Positions 59,301 to 64,000 of a stretch of 64,000 nt of DNA are shown here, one piece after another. The notes beneath the pieces were generated by a model. That model was not told where the DNA came from. It saw only the letters and a program-made list of their open reading frames with translations, and made no database searches. Source of the DNA: AAA164-E04 sp964342825. GTDB taxonomy: Bacteria; Verrucomicrobiota; Verrucomicrobiia; Limisphaerales; AAA164-E04. The number at the start of each line of letters is the position of its first letter. The stretch's first letter is position 1. A program made the position numbers and the translations under genes. The stretch lies in assembly GCA_964342825.1 (NCBI GenBank), contig CAYFHO010000001.1, positions 1 to 64,000 on the forward strand, in the 5' to 3' direction.

Positions 59301-60508
59301 GATCCCTGGACATCAAATATCGCCGGGACGAGTTGTTCCGCATGATAGCTGCTTCTGGCGGCATGAGTCTGTTTGGATTCGACCGTCCTGGCAGTAGCCA
59401 TGTTGTTTTTGAGATGGATCCGTCCACGGGCGGTTATGTCGCGAATGTTACCTTGGATACCGATTTGCCGCTGATTGAATTTGTCTGTGAATTCGCCGCC
59501 GGCAGTCAGTTGACCATTGATACCAGGAATGGTACCTCCTTCTCTTTTGATGGTCGCTTGCGCATGTTTCGGGATCCGCTGAACGGATGGGTATACGATA
59601 GCCCGTATGAGTTCGAATCGAGCTTTGAAGACTTCGAACTGGTGGTGGACGATCTCACCTCCAGCCTGGCGCTTTGGTCCGATGGATTCATTGACATGAC
59701 GACCGGGGCCTCGAACCCCAACCTGTTCGTTCGACGGACGGATTCAGGATACGAGGCGGGCATGCGAAATGTCACCCTTGGGCTCTTCGGCGAAAGCATT
59801 ACGATTGATGAGATGACGGCAAATAGTGATGGGGAATTTGAAGTCAGCCTGGACCCATTGGATCTCAGCTTGTCCAACATCATCACGCTCAGCACGGATT
59901 CCGATGCAAGCTTCAGTTGGAATGCTCTCAACGGATCCTATGCATTGATGTTGCCAGAAGCGCGCTTGAAGGTCCCAGGCAACGGGCACTGGCCTGCAAA
60001 CGGAGTGACGTTGGATCCCATTACGATTACAAAACCTGAATTCAACTTCGTGTTTCCATTTAACGGATTCACTTTTGCCGGGCTCGAATTGCCAAATGGA
60101 TCCAATCAGGATATGAACGACAACAGCCGATATTTAAAGCTATCGGTTGGAAATGGATCAGTGGCCTTTGAAGCAAAGAACGAAATCACCACGACCATTG
60201 GGAGTTTTTCAGTTTCACTCAATGTGGATGATGATGGCATTTCAGGTTCCGCTATTGGTAGCATCGAAACGGAGGGCTTCCCATATCGACCGCCATCTGT
60301 GGATCCGCTTTCTCCCGGGTTCCCAGAGATTCCTGGTCCGATCGAGATCGGCAGTGCCGAAATTTCTTATGATTCCGAGGGCGTGAACTATCCGTTCAAG
60401 GGGCAGGTGACGTTTGGCATTTTTGATCTGGAGGCTCGGTTTGGTCCCTCCGGAGGTCAATTGTGCCGGGATTTGGGAGTGTTGGGAAAAACCTGTGTTT
60501 CCAATTAA
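44384..60508 (+). CDS. Giant exported multidomain protein (5,374 residues)
   Basis: One uninterrupted frame of 16.1 kb. Signal peptide 1-42 (hydrophobic part AYLLWFTFAILGLG, end SSLAQ); a thrombospondin-3-like calcium repeat 45-63 (DSDGDGHSDDVEIQIGTDP); a short beta domain 68-150 ending in RFYRVLAV, frequent in verrucomicrobial exoproteins. Residues 380-1700 alternate beta-rich units (about 450-502 and 1106-1169 are similar) with long helical stretches; LPGDIQVDR (about 1031) and LPGDLQVRR (about 1692) open repeated units. A long beta-rich part and a Cys-containing centre (about 2345-2830) follow. From about 3736: ASH-like domain, ASH, BNR/Ycf48-like propeller (3937-4230), ASH, second propeller (4343-4660), ASH, a PEGA-like segment and a beta-rich C-terminus. 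No membrane anchor, sortase signal or known C-terminal sorting domain. The middle is visibly richer in G+C than neighbouring genes. Function unknown; adhesion, surface or structural roles are possible. Confidence 0.85.
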   Translation: MMTNDVRHFGASGGWNHTFKAYLLWFTFAILGLGVTESSLAQSIDSDGDGHSDDVEIQIGTDPFSAESVFRILLPVAADPALGVTLSWSSVPGLEYRLQRWNAEDLGIINDPPWLDVASSVAETDLTTLSDNEPLAQDVRFYRVLAVLPEEEPEVPPTDGVELTPPTPDNTEPAVPGQLFLNLPEGTQTDSVALSGVEDLPSRIEVQQDGGFDIQIQRPAGVNVVRKVQAVFTDAAGGQQASNELWMALLDPDRFVPLDAGGTPQEGLPVPLDEDGSLLPFEYRPMGHLSLGRQLGLNIRFPDGANLIETAQGSRLVFQKAVGQFGEDAPLRFPEALSVDSNTTRQLPIGSLSISDIATAFAKEAVNGLSLIAYRNVRLQWLEGELGPQGIKRGRFSVQVSNFPLGGGSISNLDTVVSFDSTRGIQIPFAGTFQLPAGVGSHATIQAGEQRPIVLTIRPDGKMALSGPVAVEFPEGPKFRASLALEDTFYAFEIAADGVRIPMLASMAETLPADPAACIVNQSIEFTKDCLEAHQKAYATFIQSALATSLDVSDGNLFGLPDPDFDLPGDLITAIGYSATASGLQAIDLDALEQHLEQIEQSAQQTQSAVDLFAKWVGLQRVMAAMNEGNADEQAQSNVEAILLDVVIEMERLLGDPENLPPLENMAQILKLVTEVIPVMDAASTSASDAFKELMEDMLVDFVRHQAAIYQIESGVFDPLGNDSIEILDVNEAYQIMLTATGVYQAAIGLELPGIIGLEGEIIEDLPLHEWTIQLVTQLAQLLEGDLNTAELTGDVPGYFHALGNYLDLVALLETWVTPLLFDVSEDQLPNDWPTVAKVTEFAENATPLMIAELDRPYGDRSINNHGQAIRRLLFVLEDFPQDLTLPLPPIERAIEALDEPLTSAIDVIILNESTQELLDILAAGNMQAALARRFDLSTALNWESDPLTAVVDRLIDVSVERLDWVTLNCAVTLLSEACRFSESAEANVQFAYADQAARALSSMRGIAISLWESEFSRRANNPLLGLSDMLLPGDIQVDRAAGSFSYNRSTREFSGGFSGQLKLPELETSLTIQQASFRSTGALSIKAYGATQIPAEDPAFALSISRRRPVELEVTPAGQVSLRGGVELELPNGMKFASHIVWDEPYYGFGFEARSLRFELPEETQLFLPVFADLDAFNVQTARALNQYYRALNGTLENLAPLAELPELSAPGTLPAFETPVIDDPLQPLDLYAQFMSGQLEDLANASLDVTLEAVRKIVHQSSEAVKGLREEVVDHRDLLRNLQLRRQLAVELEKYARDENNQAIEILNELANSTVALARKQFEAASQEVDDSETVELTAEAALEAMEMLALVDRENELIGDYLEFLSDWREAIFTSVGLNPDTGEIANQSDFEQLILAQLDRRLQNTLTAIAEGMVAGDETVEISAFQNAYWHVTLRRRELLIQQYGLLAETDWRGRYKQLSQIETLLNEFEESYALILNNSFDFPSDVILLPGNGSRGAFSFELDYALLQQEYLSVYQVKRDPALTQELWDLLAAIGRGAQRTGQQIQADIAARAQSDVETLVSEINDYLSQDENLVRVDQLIAFMSSVIDVLELVEQLEVGEIDLAVSNLLPNITIRLTAIAEARKAWWLLHQYADSLITASREKLTQTSSTLSQAVRQSVLDTLQSQRVLAQALHNLKPTVQPFDLALPGDLQVRRIFGDLLYDRSNNDLRIKFGGRLEFPQFQDAYFEIVNATVDTAGSVSMALNTGGPLKLGDTQAFATAEASFNAQSNGQFSFSGEGEMTLQDSGPYEIDIRYEQAVNDGQFFNTLNFDTKAADVEWALADDFVIFDAGFGFSFRTDRPAGEIRVQGSAGMFKDERSTGDLSVNSFLLSVDDLSTSILTDFEGRYQLSLESGTLQLPVYFVDSEELGVGGPRVVLSEANPLVILLEPDSNLNGLRLSVDGSVTFENLTAVVPELDFVSGSMETATLTFNGPILPELSNINGSVKMELPSQEIQVDLINGAWSLGGYPSGTLALGADVRLFESSGFGFDILGGESCTVAAEEGVATGLTIFPAQEGQLPQVRLDGGVKMFLPGSMLAIDEPDPESETIEEDGQLSFLACGAVDILSDENGLPVPRIELETVGFAAKSLQLGGADGLRVKDAALTLEGLDNLLNNFSDGSFVIDLTGQLEIPEGPSFELRHAQFIFEGLEVPTFRVPEKVAVDFQEVELFEGFPVRITEAGLNFKTQTLPLPDLIQPDNIKITTSAEIGIDADPVTLSGRVDDLSFELENGQPKIALDGFGFGIEALEIPPLGLAGQVYISGLQNPGDNFENVYFSGLLGGQLSTAGVTAMVALTPQRLVGICLDVNAGPGGIPLGQTTLLFTGASGGVLFANTNQDPCEFLADFPVTAAVGPTPQSMQPQSVRPRRNINEYGMTWDELGARVSEQMYRDAVAEQFQTAMVDVGAVGQTDPSGRFRTTAVSTTPEQDVADLEIPCPNADCPPTTVNILCQPHPDQELYPNRVIIKFTSLDRVQATDILDQLGFTPQALEELGLDNAENIAADIAGFVRSLMEEVIPAALPELVGEDLANALNEERDKVLTDIEDGFRLSIRDSIIDALNGESYVYEAVIQAAYKGITCPDVTVSLRGTFSQALVSSFLSVKGGGVLSTAGAVGLVGDLNVIGIPMGKFRGFAMGTDSQGLPNPALCGTLDMQIGPLSASQVRMAFTCEECITSFLEAFGGLVACLLNESGEAVEAAVRDSLAKVAPEHSNLGAAALDSDLTIEQKVALFAELFNHPPDALQFSECFVNSMIAAIEAVNPVMRACATGPKLFGMPIGISPVFGAGAFKGMQFEATKSGFAGAVSWSPGKLFAESLLLPISLAGGSFIAATFPPFDEMTLSVASETFQPAELFLAALKGELSSPEAFGQFIANGFERAMTRTVYGIQHKFNPMGLKLQDNQARLVMPNLVRHPADPRTGWPGVPEDNGLPSRPKVLLAALGQEFLGNALWKGDAEDLFKVFPPGSPERVALTGKSFGTDYFPHGGFVGAGSIALPAILAEAPPPEFAIALGSGDFFERLEAASTIVDQYILNTTPAGNIAMYVPAPNPPILTDGEGGELTPKELLDAILSVDPTNVALAPFYPTELLFLEGKLNGKILGVPVLEGTLSGRLPNPETGEPAHLEAITSVPEGSWISPFLESAELSVKFSQAPPLSIEDYFLTVQERLQSAIAAGRDQDPEQALALLDDIRADFIGGLPKTSIAASLDRLRVPEPFATWLAPAEASAQFSAFSPLYEPDVDEDDPLSEVKRKGGIAFESSAMIGGFINMPEMVLSVAAPTFTELPSLHAKGSIEPFKFPPTGGFTLFEVESPLGDDLLEASADFDPNGSVDILIDPITVSSPFISSGSLMQVYNVVPTEPFSIRSSGPWSATLEFGGATEINFPDGTPAIRFGEADDRFEATLSGEGFDQASIHLAINQSLTVTAFPGNPDFEQTIALDVAADRSIELFVSSDGTFFLEGSVGDQFSVPLVDLPVTQLKTGARVRISNDGLRVEGEYAGGALELVGIPEVTGLLEISFTTGVRFEADASIPASSLPLHYGVFEVDALRPGQAIPMTVSNAGFEVGSSVLRIPGISVDLITLESMQLFGNGDFSAVGSNGALTIPNFFELTAGDLAFTKEGEDISLSFQSPSLTLMPNSPMQTKFTAPVQQIEMESNGRMYVDTGSRTIPLPGLNSATGRIEIGYEPDGALPLPSLETTVVDFGSVGIGDHAVQTVRLTNIGGATLVGSSLVEEGSPIYQIAPPLYVLEPGEAIDLEIYFFPNRGQDFDGTINLPSTRFDDLKIAVTGRGLPQPIFRPSVTGTMDFGAQPVGGGLNRQLLISNIGSDTLNITDTQLSGPFSITPRVFDLAPGDSRSLFLTFRPTDRTDFQSTLTWLTNDEAGQHQLQLTGSGSQVRWYKQRHGGPIIRDIFMVNSLVGWAVGEQGTLLKTTTGGRAWSAYASPTGRTLNAVAFASDGLLGWIAGDAGTVFETEDGGETWQPITESEVQDPSLSWKDVEVYLRGGRERLVLVGENSSNGRAALTYQTTNTAYRSLNVSGTQGLYAVDAHEGWVGAVGANGLLVYTFNGGISWRESRIEGANAVRFNGVSVDENGSAVAVANGGLVFRAGELGDPWSRILNTGTVQNLYAADRSGDSVWVSGESGVIIHSVDGGATWIPETVNTGSSMFAIAVDGDQVWAGGRRGEIHHRPVEPPSSPLLLLSTDRIDFGLRAPGRVVSQTIELRNAGPSTLNFGSSNVSGDEAFTVQGVDVNTLEPGETARLRVTFLPGNPGVKSGLISLRPQGDQFSVMNIQLLGESAGSSWSLLDSPTTEHFEDIQFLNETLGFAITEDEVYRTKDGGGNWEALDADPPGPLGRVHFATEEIGYVVGGTSGSRTFQNTEQGMSTILRTTDGGNTWTTLTTGVRHRVTDIVTPVTNAPNFVYAMTESYVSGNNRQFAVILRSTNSGNTWSTVNTPSATFLGGQAIHVSAGLDVFFVASGNVLYRSTSGGNSWTEVISVSGSQLIQDIHFIDNNHGWVVGLNGLFRRTETGGATPGAWSAATSLSSGDLRRVHFVDANTGWIAGEGSFLNNREPSLFRSLDGGRNWVNTFVGGDFTTRSISALSADQAFACGVGGALVVYSPTQPVSFGLVVASERLDFGDVDAGDESALTLQYTNVGNREVKLMGLRSLSDQSLTSFQYDGQIPNQLNPGESFVINVRFQSKEAGDYDGELELLNDGLDSVVSTDLSAVVSVEDQLLLLDSEPTGLSLIVNGETRQTPVALTIRPGGEGEDVVQPGQSIRVEAPESVNVDAFTYRFVSWEPSNARVFTLEVPEQSQTWEAGYEPFISTLLQVIRPLSVQGGRGEMQPAAVLPPIFQSDFIETIDAPPGPWIRLSGPGLGQSAVITNPLLGTFPLNVSAYLAADAFDMSLQSVPMVVPGGSSTDDAWLSVTPGSLDIKYRRDELFRMIAASGGMSLFGFDRPGSSHVVFEMDPSTGGYVANVTLDTDLPLIEFVCEFAAGSQLTIDTRNGTSFSFDGRLRMFRDPLNGWVYDSPYEFESSFEDFELVVDDLTSSLALWSDGFIDMTTGASNPNLFVRRTDSGYEAGMRNVTLGLFGESITIDEMTANSDGEFEVSLDPLDLSLSNIITLSTDSDASFSWNALNGSYALMLPEARLKVPGNGHWPANGVTLDPITITKPEFNFVFPFNGFTFAGLELPNGSNQDMNDNSRYLKLSVGNGSVAFEAKNEITTTIGSFSVSLNVDDDGISGSAIGSIETEGFPYRPPSVDPLSPGFPEIPGPIEIGSAEISYDSEGVNYPFKGQVTFGIFDLEARFGPSGGQLCRDLGVLGKTCVSN

Positions 60509-60524
60509 AAGGAAGGGCAGGTCA

Positions 60525-61484
60525 TTATGTTCGGTTCAAACCACACTTCCGCGCAAACTTTTTGGGAGTAACTCCGCAGTGTCTTTTAAACTGTTGGGCA
60601 AGGTGGCTTTGATCATAGAATCCAGTTTGCTCGGCAATCTCTGACAACGATGCACCTCCTCGCATGAGAGAAAGCTTAACCCTTTCAATGCGTTGCCGCA
60701 GGACGTATTGATAAGGTGAGTAACCCATGCTGAGCTTAAATTGACGTGCGAAATGAAAGGGGCTCAGACCAGCTGCACCTGCGATATTTTTTAGTGAAAC
60801 TTCCTCCGATAAATGATCTTGGATGTATGCAATGGCCTTCCTCAATTGAGTGCCCGATAAACCGCAAATATCTATTCCTGATTGCGAAGTTTTACCTCCA
60901 CCGTGTTGGCTTGCCAGGTGAACAGCCAGACTGGTAGCCAGCGACTCTGCATACATGGCTCCTGTGGGGCAGCCGTTTTCGGATTCCTGCAAAAGAGTCC
61001 GACATACGCTTTCAGCATAAGGATCAAGAATGCAATTTTTTGCCTGAAGTCGTATGCTGTCCAGTTGTAGTAAATTGCAGCATGCCAATGAAATAAAGTC
61101 TGGTGTCAAAGAAATCGATACAAATTCTACTGGCTGGCTGGTCCTCGCTTTGCTCACACTCAGAGCCGGGCGAATGGTGATGTGGCCGGGCTGGATTTCT
61201 GTGATCATGCTTTCTCCATTCGTGCTGATTTCAACCTGGGCAGGTTCTCCCAAATAGAGCATGACTACGTTGTTGATCCACATGATCTCGTTGCCTGAAT
61301 ATGAATCCAGACGGTGGTGCTCGACCAGGACGCCATCCCATCCCAGAGGTGCACTGGAAGAGACAAGTCCCTGAGACAAAGGAACCGATTTTCCGGTTGC
61401 TCGATCAATAACCATTTCCTGCCTGGTGGGCAGTTTGTGATTCATCGGTGCTGAGATCATGTTTTCAGGTCCTATCGTTAGCAT
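60525..61484 (-). CDS. AraC-family transcriptional regulator
   Basis: A 319-residue regulator with the conserved double helix-turn-helix of AraC at residues about 215-315: IAYIQDHLSEEVSLKNIAGAAGLSPFHFARQFKLSMGYSPYQYVLRQRI, then GASLSEIAEQTGFYDQSHLAQQFKRHCGVTPKKFARK. The N-terminal 200 residues form a cupin-like or unclassified sensor (with a HHRLDSYSGNEIMW stretch), with no recognised ligand-binding motif. It converges on the giant gene with a gap of only 16 bp, so it does not share a promoter with it. Target unknown. Confidence 0.9.
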   Translation of the reverse strand: MLTIGPENMISAPMNHKLPTRQEMVIDRATGKSVPLSQGLVSSSAPLGWDGVLVEHHRLDSYSGNEIMWINNVVMLYLGEPAQVEISTNGESMITEIQPGHITIRPALSVSKARTSQPVEFVSISLTPDFISLACCNLLQLDSIRLQAKNCILDPYAESVCRTLLQESENGCPTGAMYAESLATSLAVHLASQHGGGKTSQSGIDICGLSGTQLRKAIAYIQDHLSEEVSLKNIAGAAGLSPFHFARQFKLSMGYSPYQYVLRQRIERVKLSLMRGGASLSEIAEQTGFYDQSHLAQQFKRHCGVTPKKFARKCGLNRT

Positions 61485-61729
61485 TTACAATGCCTCAACA
61501 ACTTCTGCTGTTTGTCAAAAAGCTCAAAATAGGCATTGGATGAAAAGACCCAGCTACGAATGATGGGGTTACTGAAATTTTTGAAATAGTTTTTTCATCG
61601 GGAGTCTCTGGAAAGCCAAAGGAAAAAGTGCATGGATTTGGGAGATTCTTGCTCTGTCGTGAGTCAAGAATTCCTGAGCTGGACTCTGGAGTGGAGGGAA
61701 TAGGTCTGGTATTTAGAATAGAATGCGCT
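61485..61729. other. 245-bp gap between prepilin-like gene and AraC gene
   Basis: No convincing gene, repeat or terminator seen. An open frame on the minus strand that extends through it overlaps the prepilin gene and looks like noise. It should contain the promoter of the AraC gene, but I cannot place it. Confidence 0.45.
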
Positions 61730-62497
61730 TTATCTGAGGTTGTCGAAAAATCGGCCTCGAAAGTCTTCCAGTTCATTATTGGGTAACCAAAATCTTTTGG
61801 TTCCAGAGACATCGTCGAATTTGGACTCATCCATTCTTTCGACATGCAAATCTGCCATGATCACGTGTCCCCTGGAATTATGGCGAATGGCCAGTGAACG
61901 TGTTGAGCTTTGTGGGCCGACCTGACCACTGTAATCGTCAGGAGCAAGGTTCCCTTCCATATAGAACATGGTTGCCGATGGGTTTTCAAAAGCTGTAATT
62001 TTAGTGTCGTGGCAAATAGCGCAATTCATTCCGTAGCTATAGTTCCGTGCATGTCTGGACCGCCCTCGCGGGGTCGCGCCCACATTGCCAGTGGATCGAG
62101 GTTTCCTTTTTGCGGCCAGTTCGATCTTATCTGTTGGGCAAAGGTAAATTGGTTCGGAGTTCAAATAGGGATACAGGCTGCCAGTTGTTAAATCACCCAC
62201 GCGCTTGTAGAGCCAAGTTCGAAAAGTCGGGAAGTGACCTTCATGATCATCTGAATAAATGTGAGATGCCAGACCAATTTGTTGGACGTTGTTCAGACAG
62301 GCGATGCCGCGAGCCGATTCCTTTGCTTTGGATAAAACAGGTAGGAGCAGCCCAGCCAATAAGGCGACAATGGCTATGACAACCAAAAGTTCAATCAAGG
62401 TGAATGCGGATGATTTGGCATGGGGTCTGGCGCGTTGAATGCGAACCTGATATTTCATGTGTTCTACGGGTGATGACACAAATTCGATAGCACCCAT
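61730..62497 (-). CDS. Prepilin-type protein with N-terminal cleavage/methylation motif
   Basis: A 255-residue prepilin-like protein of the type very abundant in Verrucomicrobia, Lentisphaerae and Planctomycetes. The cleavage site is SSA|FTLIELLVVIAIVALLAGLLLPVLSKAKESARGIACLNNVQQIGLA, with Glu5. The soluble domain has PIYLCPTD, RNYSYGMN and a C-terminal RHNSRGHVIMADLHVERM, the pattern corresponding to H-x-G-x-x-N/H-x-x-F-A-D-G-H of the family. These proteins may build the pseudopilus of the secretion system or separate pili, or act as anchored sensors; many lie singly like this one. Start either ATG 62497 or ATG 62458. Confidence 0.85.
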   Translation of the reverse strand: MGAIEFVSSPVEHMKYQVRIQRARPHAKSSAFTLIELLVVIAIVALLAGLLLPVLSKAKESARGIACLNNVQQIGLASHIYSDDHEGHFPTFRTWLYKRVGDLTTGSLYPYLNSEPIYLCPTDKIELAAKRKPRSTGNVGATPRGRSRHARNYSYGMNCAICHDTKITAFENPSATMFYMEGNLAPDDYSGQVGPQSSTRSLAIRHNSRGHVIMADLHVERMDESKFDDVSGTKRFWLPNNELEDFRGRFFDNLR

Positions 62498-62625
62498 GAA
62501 TAAAAGTCAACGACCAAGTCGTATCGCAATCGGGCGTGATCTTAATTTAAGGTCGTGCACCAGTGCATCCGCTTGATTTGGATTTTTAAATCAACAGGAA
62601 GTCAGTTGAAAGAAGCTCTCCAAAC

Positions 62626-63132
62626 TCAAACGGTAATTCCTTCCATGGCCAGGAGGCGTTTTTTCCATGCTAACCCACCTGAAAAGCCTCCCAGTTTTCC
62701 GTTCGCCGCTAGCACTCGATGACAAGGGATAATGAGAGGGACAGGATTGGCTCCACAGGCTCCACCGGCAGCTCTGACAGCTTTGGGGTTCTTGATTGAT
62801 TTGGCGATTTCACCGTAGGATTTCGTTTTTCCAAAGGGGATTTTCTGCAGTGTTTTCCAAATTTTTTGTTGGAAAACGGTACCCTGTTTTAAATCCAATG
62901 TCGGTTTCGGGAGGTTGTCAGAACTTTTCCCGCTCAGGTAAGCCTTAAGCCAGGTTTTAGTCAGATTTGCGTGAGCTTTGAAATTTTTTGATTCCTCCGG
63001 GCCGCATGGAGCCACCTCAATGCTTTGAAATTGTCCAGGAAACCATAATCGCATCAACCCCTCGGGGGAAAAGCATGCTGTCCATTCTTCTCCCTTGATT
63101 TCAAATGAAATGATTTGAAGTGGCTGATCCAT
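62626..63132 (-). CDS. ogt: Methylated-DNA--protein-cysteine methyltransferase
   Basis: A 168-residue alkyltransferase of normal size. The suicide cysteine Cys137 lies in IIPCHRVL; helix-turn-helix part TVFQQKIWKTLQKIPFGKTKSYGEIAKSI and the RAAGGACGANPVP loop precede it, and GKLGGFSGGLAWKKRLLAMEG follows. The conserved Asn of A-x-x-x-N-P is present. It repairs O6-alkylguanine in DNA by transferring the alkyl group to its own cysteine. No Ada-type regulatory domain, so Ogt-type. Lies one base before the end of the next upstream gene, apparently in one transcription unit with it. Confidence 0.93.
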   Translation of the reverse strand: MDQPLQIISFEIKGEEWTACFSPEGLMRLWFPGQFQSIEVAPCGPEESKNFKAHANLTKTWLKAYLSGKSSDNLPKPTLDLKQGTVFQQKIWKTLQKIPFGKTKSYGEIAKSIKNPKAVRAAGGACGANPVPLIIPCHRVLAANGKLGGFSGGLAWKKRLLAMEGITV

Positions 63133-63133
63133 A

Positions 63134-63676
63134 TCAAGGCCTCATGACTGCAAAAATTCCGAACAATATCAGGAGGAAAATCCCGAACATAAGCAGGAAC
63201 CGGTTACGAGCAATTCTTTTTTCCCTGCGCAAAGGCTCTAGTCCCTGTACTCCCCCTGTTGCCATGTAGTGAACCCATTTATTTGTCCCCCCCTTTTCGA
63301 CGGTTTCACTTTCCGAGGCTGGGGTTTTTTCAGTTTGGCGCTTGAGCCAGCCCAGGGGGTCCAGCTTTTTGACGCCCTGAGTGTTGTAATGTGATTTTGG
63401 GTCTCTTGTTTTTTCTCCCAGCCCCAAAGATTCGTGTTCGATTGTTTCAAACATGGAGGCCATGGATCCTTCCTCTGTTTGACTGGCACCAGGTTTTAGC
63501 CGGGTTGAGGTAGTGCGCTGAAATTTGGGTTCCTTGACCGATTGTTTTTCGAGTTTGCGGATTTCCGCTTTTAATTCCTTGGCGCGGCTGCTGATGGATT
63601 TTGCGCGCGAGGAAATTGGATCTTTCCCTGCGTGAAGGATCCTTGAGAAAATGGAATTTTTTCCGGTTAACTGCAT
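63134..63676 (-). CDS. Tail-anchored protein of unknown function
   Basis: A 180-residue protein, mostly hydrophilic, with a C-terminal transmembrane helix (about 158-177, FLLMFGIFLLILFGIFAVM). The N-terminal part has a basic helical stretch (ISSRAKSISSRAKELKAEIRKLEK) that looks like a coiled coil, and the middle is low in complexity. No known family. Together with the next truncated gene it makes a pair of C-terminally anchored proteins upstream of ogt. Confidence 0.6.
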   Translation of the reverse strand: MQLTGKNSIFSRILHAGKDPISSRAKSISSRAKELKAEIRKLEKQSVKEPKFQRTTSTRLKPGASQTEEGSMASMFETIEHESLGLGEKTRDPKSHYNTQGVKKLDPLGWLKRQTEKTPASESETVEKGGTNKWVHYMATGGVQGLEPLRREKRIARNRFLLMFGIFLLILFGIFAVMRP

Positions 63677-63715
63677 TGGGTGGAATCGGATTTTGATTCA
63701 GTCATTAGAACGGAG

Positions 63716-64000
63716 TTAGGAACCGCCCTGAAGCCAAATCGCTGCAAGCATCAATAATCCAATCAGCAGTACGGTGGCTACAGGCCAAGTCAGAGCTAAT
63801 CCAAATTGCGCCCACTGTTTCCATGAAAACTCATTAAAATCGATGGCGCCGGCCAGTGGGTTTGGTGTGACTGTTGATGGGTTGGGAGCCTGTTTTGCAG
63901 CAGGTTTGCCCGGTTTTTTCTCTGGTTCAGCATTTGGGTCGAGGAACGGGAATTTAGGTACGGCACTGATCCATTCCTTACGTGCATTTTCAATCGTGAT
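63716..64000 (-). CDS. Second tail-anchored protein (5' end outside the window)
   Basis: The frame is open at the right edge and ends in TAA at 63716-63718; 94 codons are visible. It reads a soluble Pro/Lys-rich segment (with DPNAEPEKKPGKPAAKQAP), then a helix with WKQWAQFGLALTWPVATVLLIGLLMLAAIWLQ, a C-terminal transmembrane segment close to the end. It precedes the 180-residue tail-anchored gene by 39 bp. Function unknown; the full gene would be needed to judge it. Confidence 0.6.
   Translation of the reverse strand: MTIENARKEWISAVPKFPFLDPNAEPEKKPGKPAAKQAPNPSTVTPNPLAGAIDFNEFSWKQWAQFGLALTWPVATVLLIGLLMLAAIWLQGGS

Noticed and set aside
61495..61845. 116-codon minus-strand frame across the gap after the AraC gene
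   Set aside because: Overlaps the prepilin gene in another frame; Ser/Pro-rich with no domain. Probably noise.
1..64000. tRNA, rRNA, CRISPR arrays, insertion sequences, prophage genes
   Set aside because: Looked for cloverleaf ends, repeat-spacer patterns, transposase and phage structural motifs; nothing convincing seen. A tRNAscan or ISfinder search would be decisive.

Overview
The window looks like a chromosomal segment of a Verrucomicrobiota bacterium. The support is a combination of traits rather than one marker gene: a prepilin-like protein whose N-terminus (FTLIELLVVIAIVALL) and downstream SKAKESA/CLNNVQQIG pattern are typical of that phylum, a secreted giant protein that opens with a calcium-binding DSDGDG repeat and a short beta domain common in verrucomicrobial exoproteins, ECF sigma factors paired with a Ser/Thr kinase, a LamG/methyltransferase/PQQ-propeller exoprotein, and a C-terminal fragment of a large AAA 'DNA repair ATPase'. 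Base composition looks moderate (near half G+C by eye), with a more G+C-rich stretch inside the giant gene. No rRNA, tRNA, CRISPR array, insertion sequence or prophage was recognised.

Layout. 1-4972: truncated AAA ATPase, an orphan membrane-anchored C39-like cysteine peptidase, a calcium/sodium antiporter and a secreted serine hydrolase. 4987-18097, all on the minus strand: an almost complete type II secretion operon read from right to left (RGG-rich exported protein, gspE, F, G, H, I, J, a zinc-ribbon/coiled-coil membrane protein, gspK, L, M, a GspC-like protein, and a secretin split into two exported proteins). Most junctions overlap; the only large internal gap, before gspK, carries a hairpin. 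18197-25794: small exported protein, a Phd-type antitoxin followed by a decayed PIN toxin, kdsD, an FMN glutamate-synthase-like protein, a ClpP paralogue, an ABC-2 permease, a rhomboid protease and a small conserved protein. 25982-38066: PiT-like permease, the LamG/Fn3/methyltransferase/PQQ protein with a TPR partner, a conserved protein of unknown function, guaA, Sel1 and YdcF-like proteins, and a UvrA-family ATPase.

38221-60508, plus strand: a Tat-exported sugar isomerase-like protein, an ECF sigma factor, a receptor kinase with a WD40 sensor region and a second ECF sigma factor coupled to the kinase by an ATGA overlap. A good intrinsic terminator follows, then a 16-kb gene for a 5,374-residue exported protein built of beta-rich repeats, helical segments, ASH-like (choice-of-anchor D) domains and two BNR/Ycf48-like propellers. 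60525-64000, minus strand: an AraC regulator, a prepilin-like protein, an alkyltransferase and two tail-anchored proteins of unknown function, the last truncated by the window edge.

The strongest candidate for something undescribed is the 39.1-60.5 kb block: a sigma-kinase-sigma signalling cassette next to one of the larger bacterial exoproteins. The secretion operon at 5-18 kb could in principle export such proteins, but nothing in the sequence proves that link.
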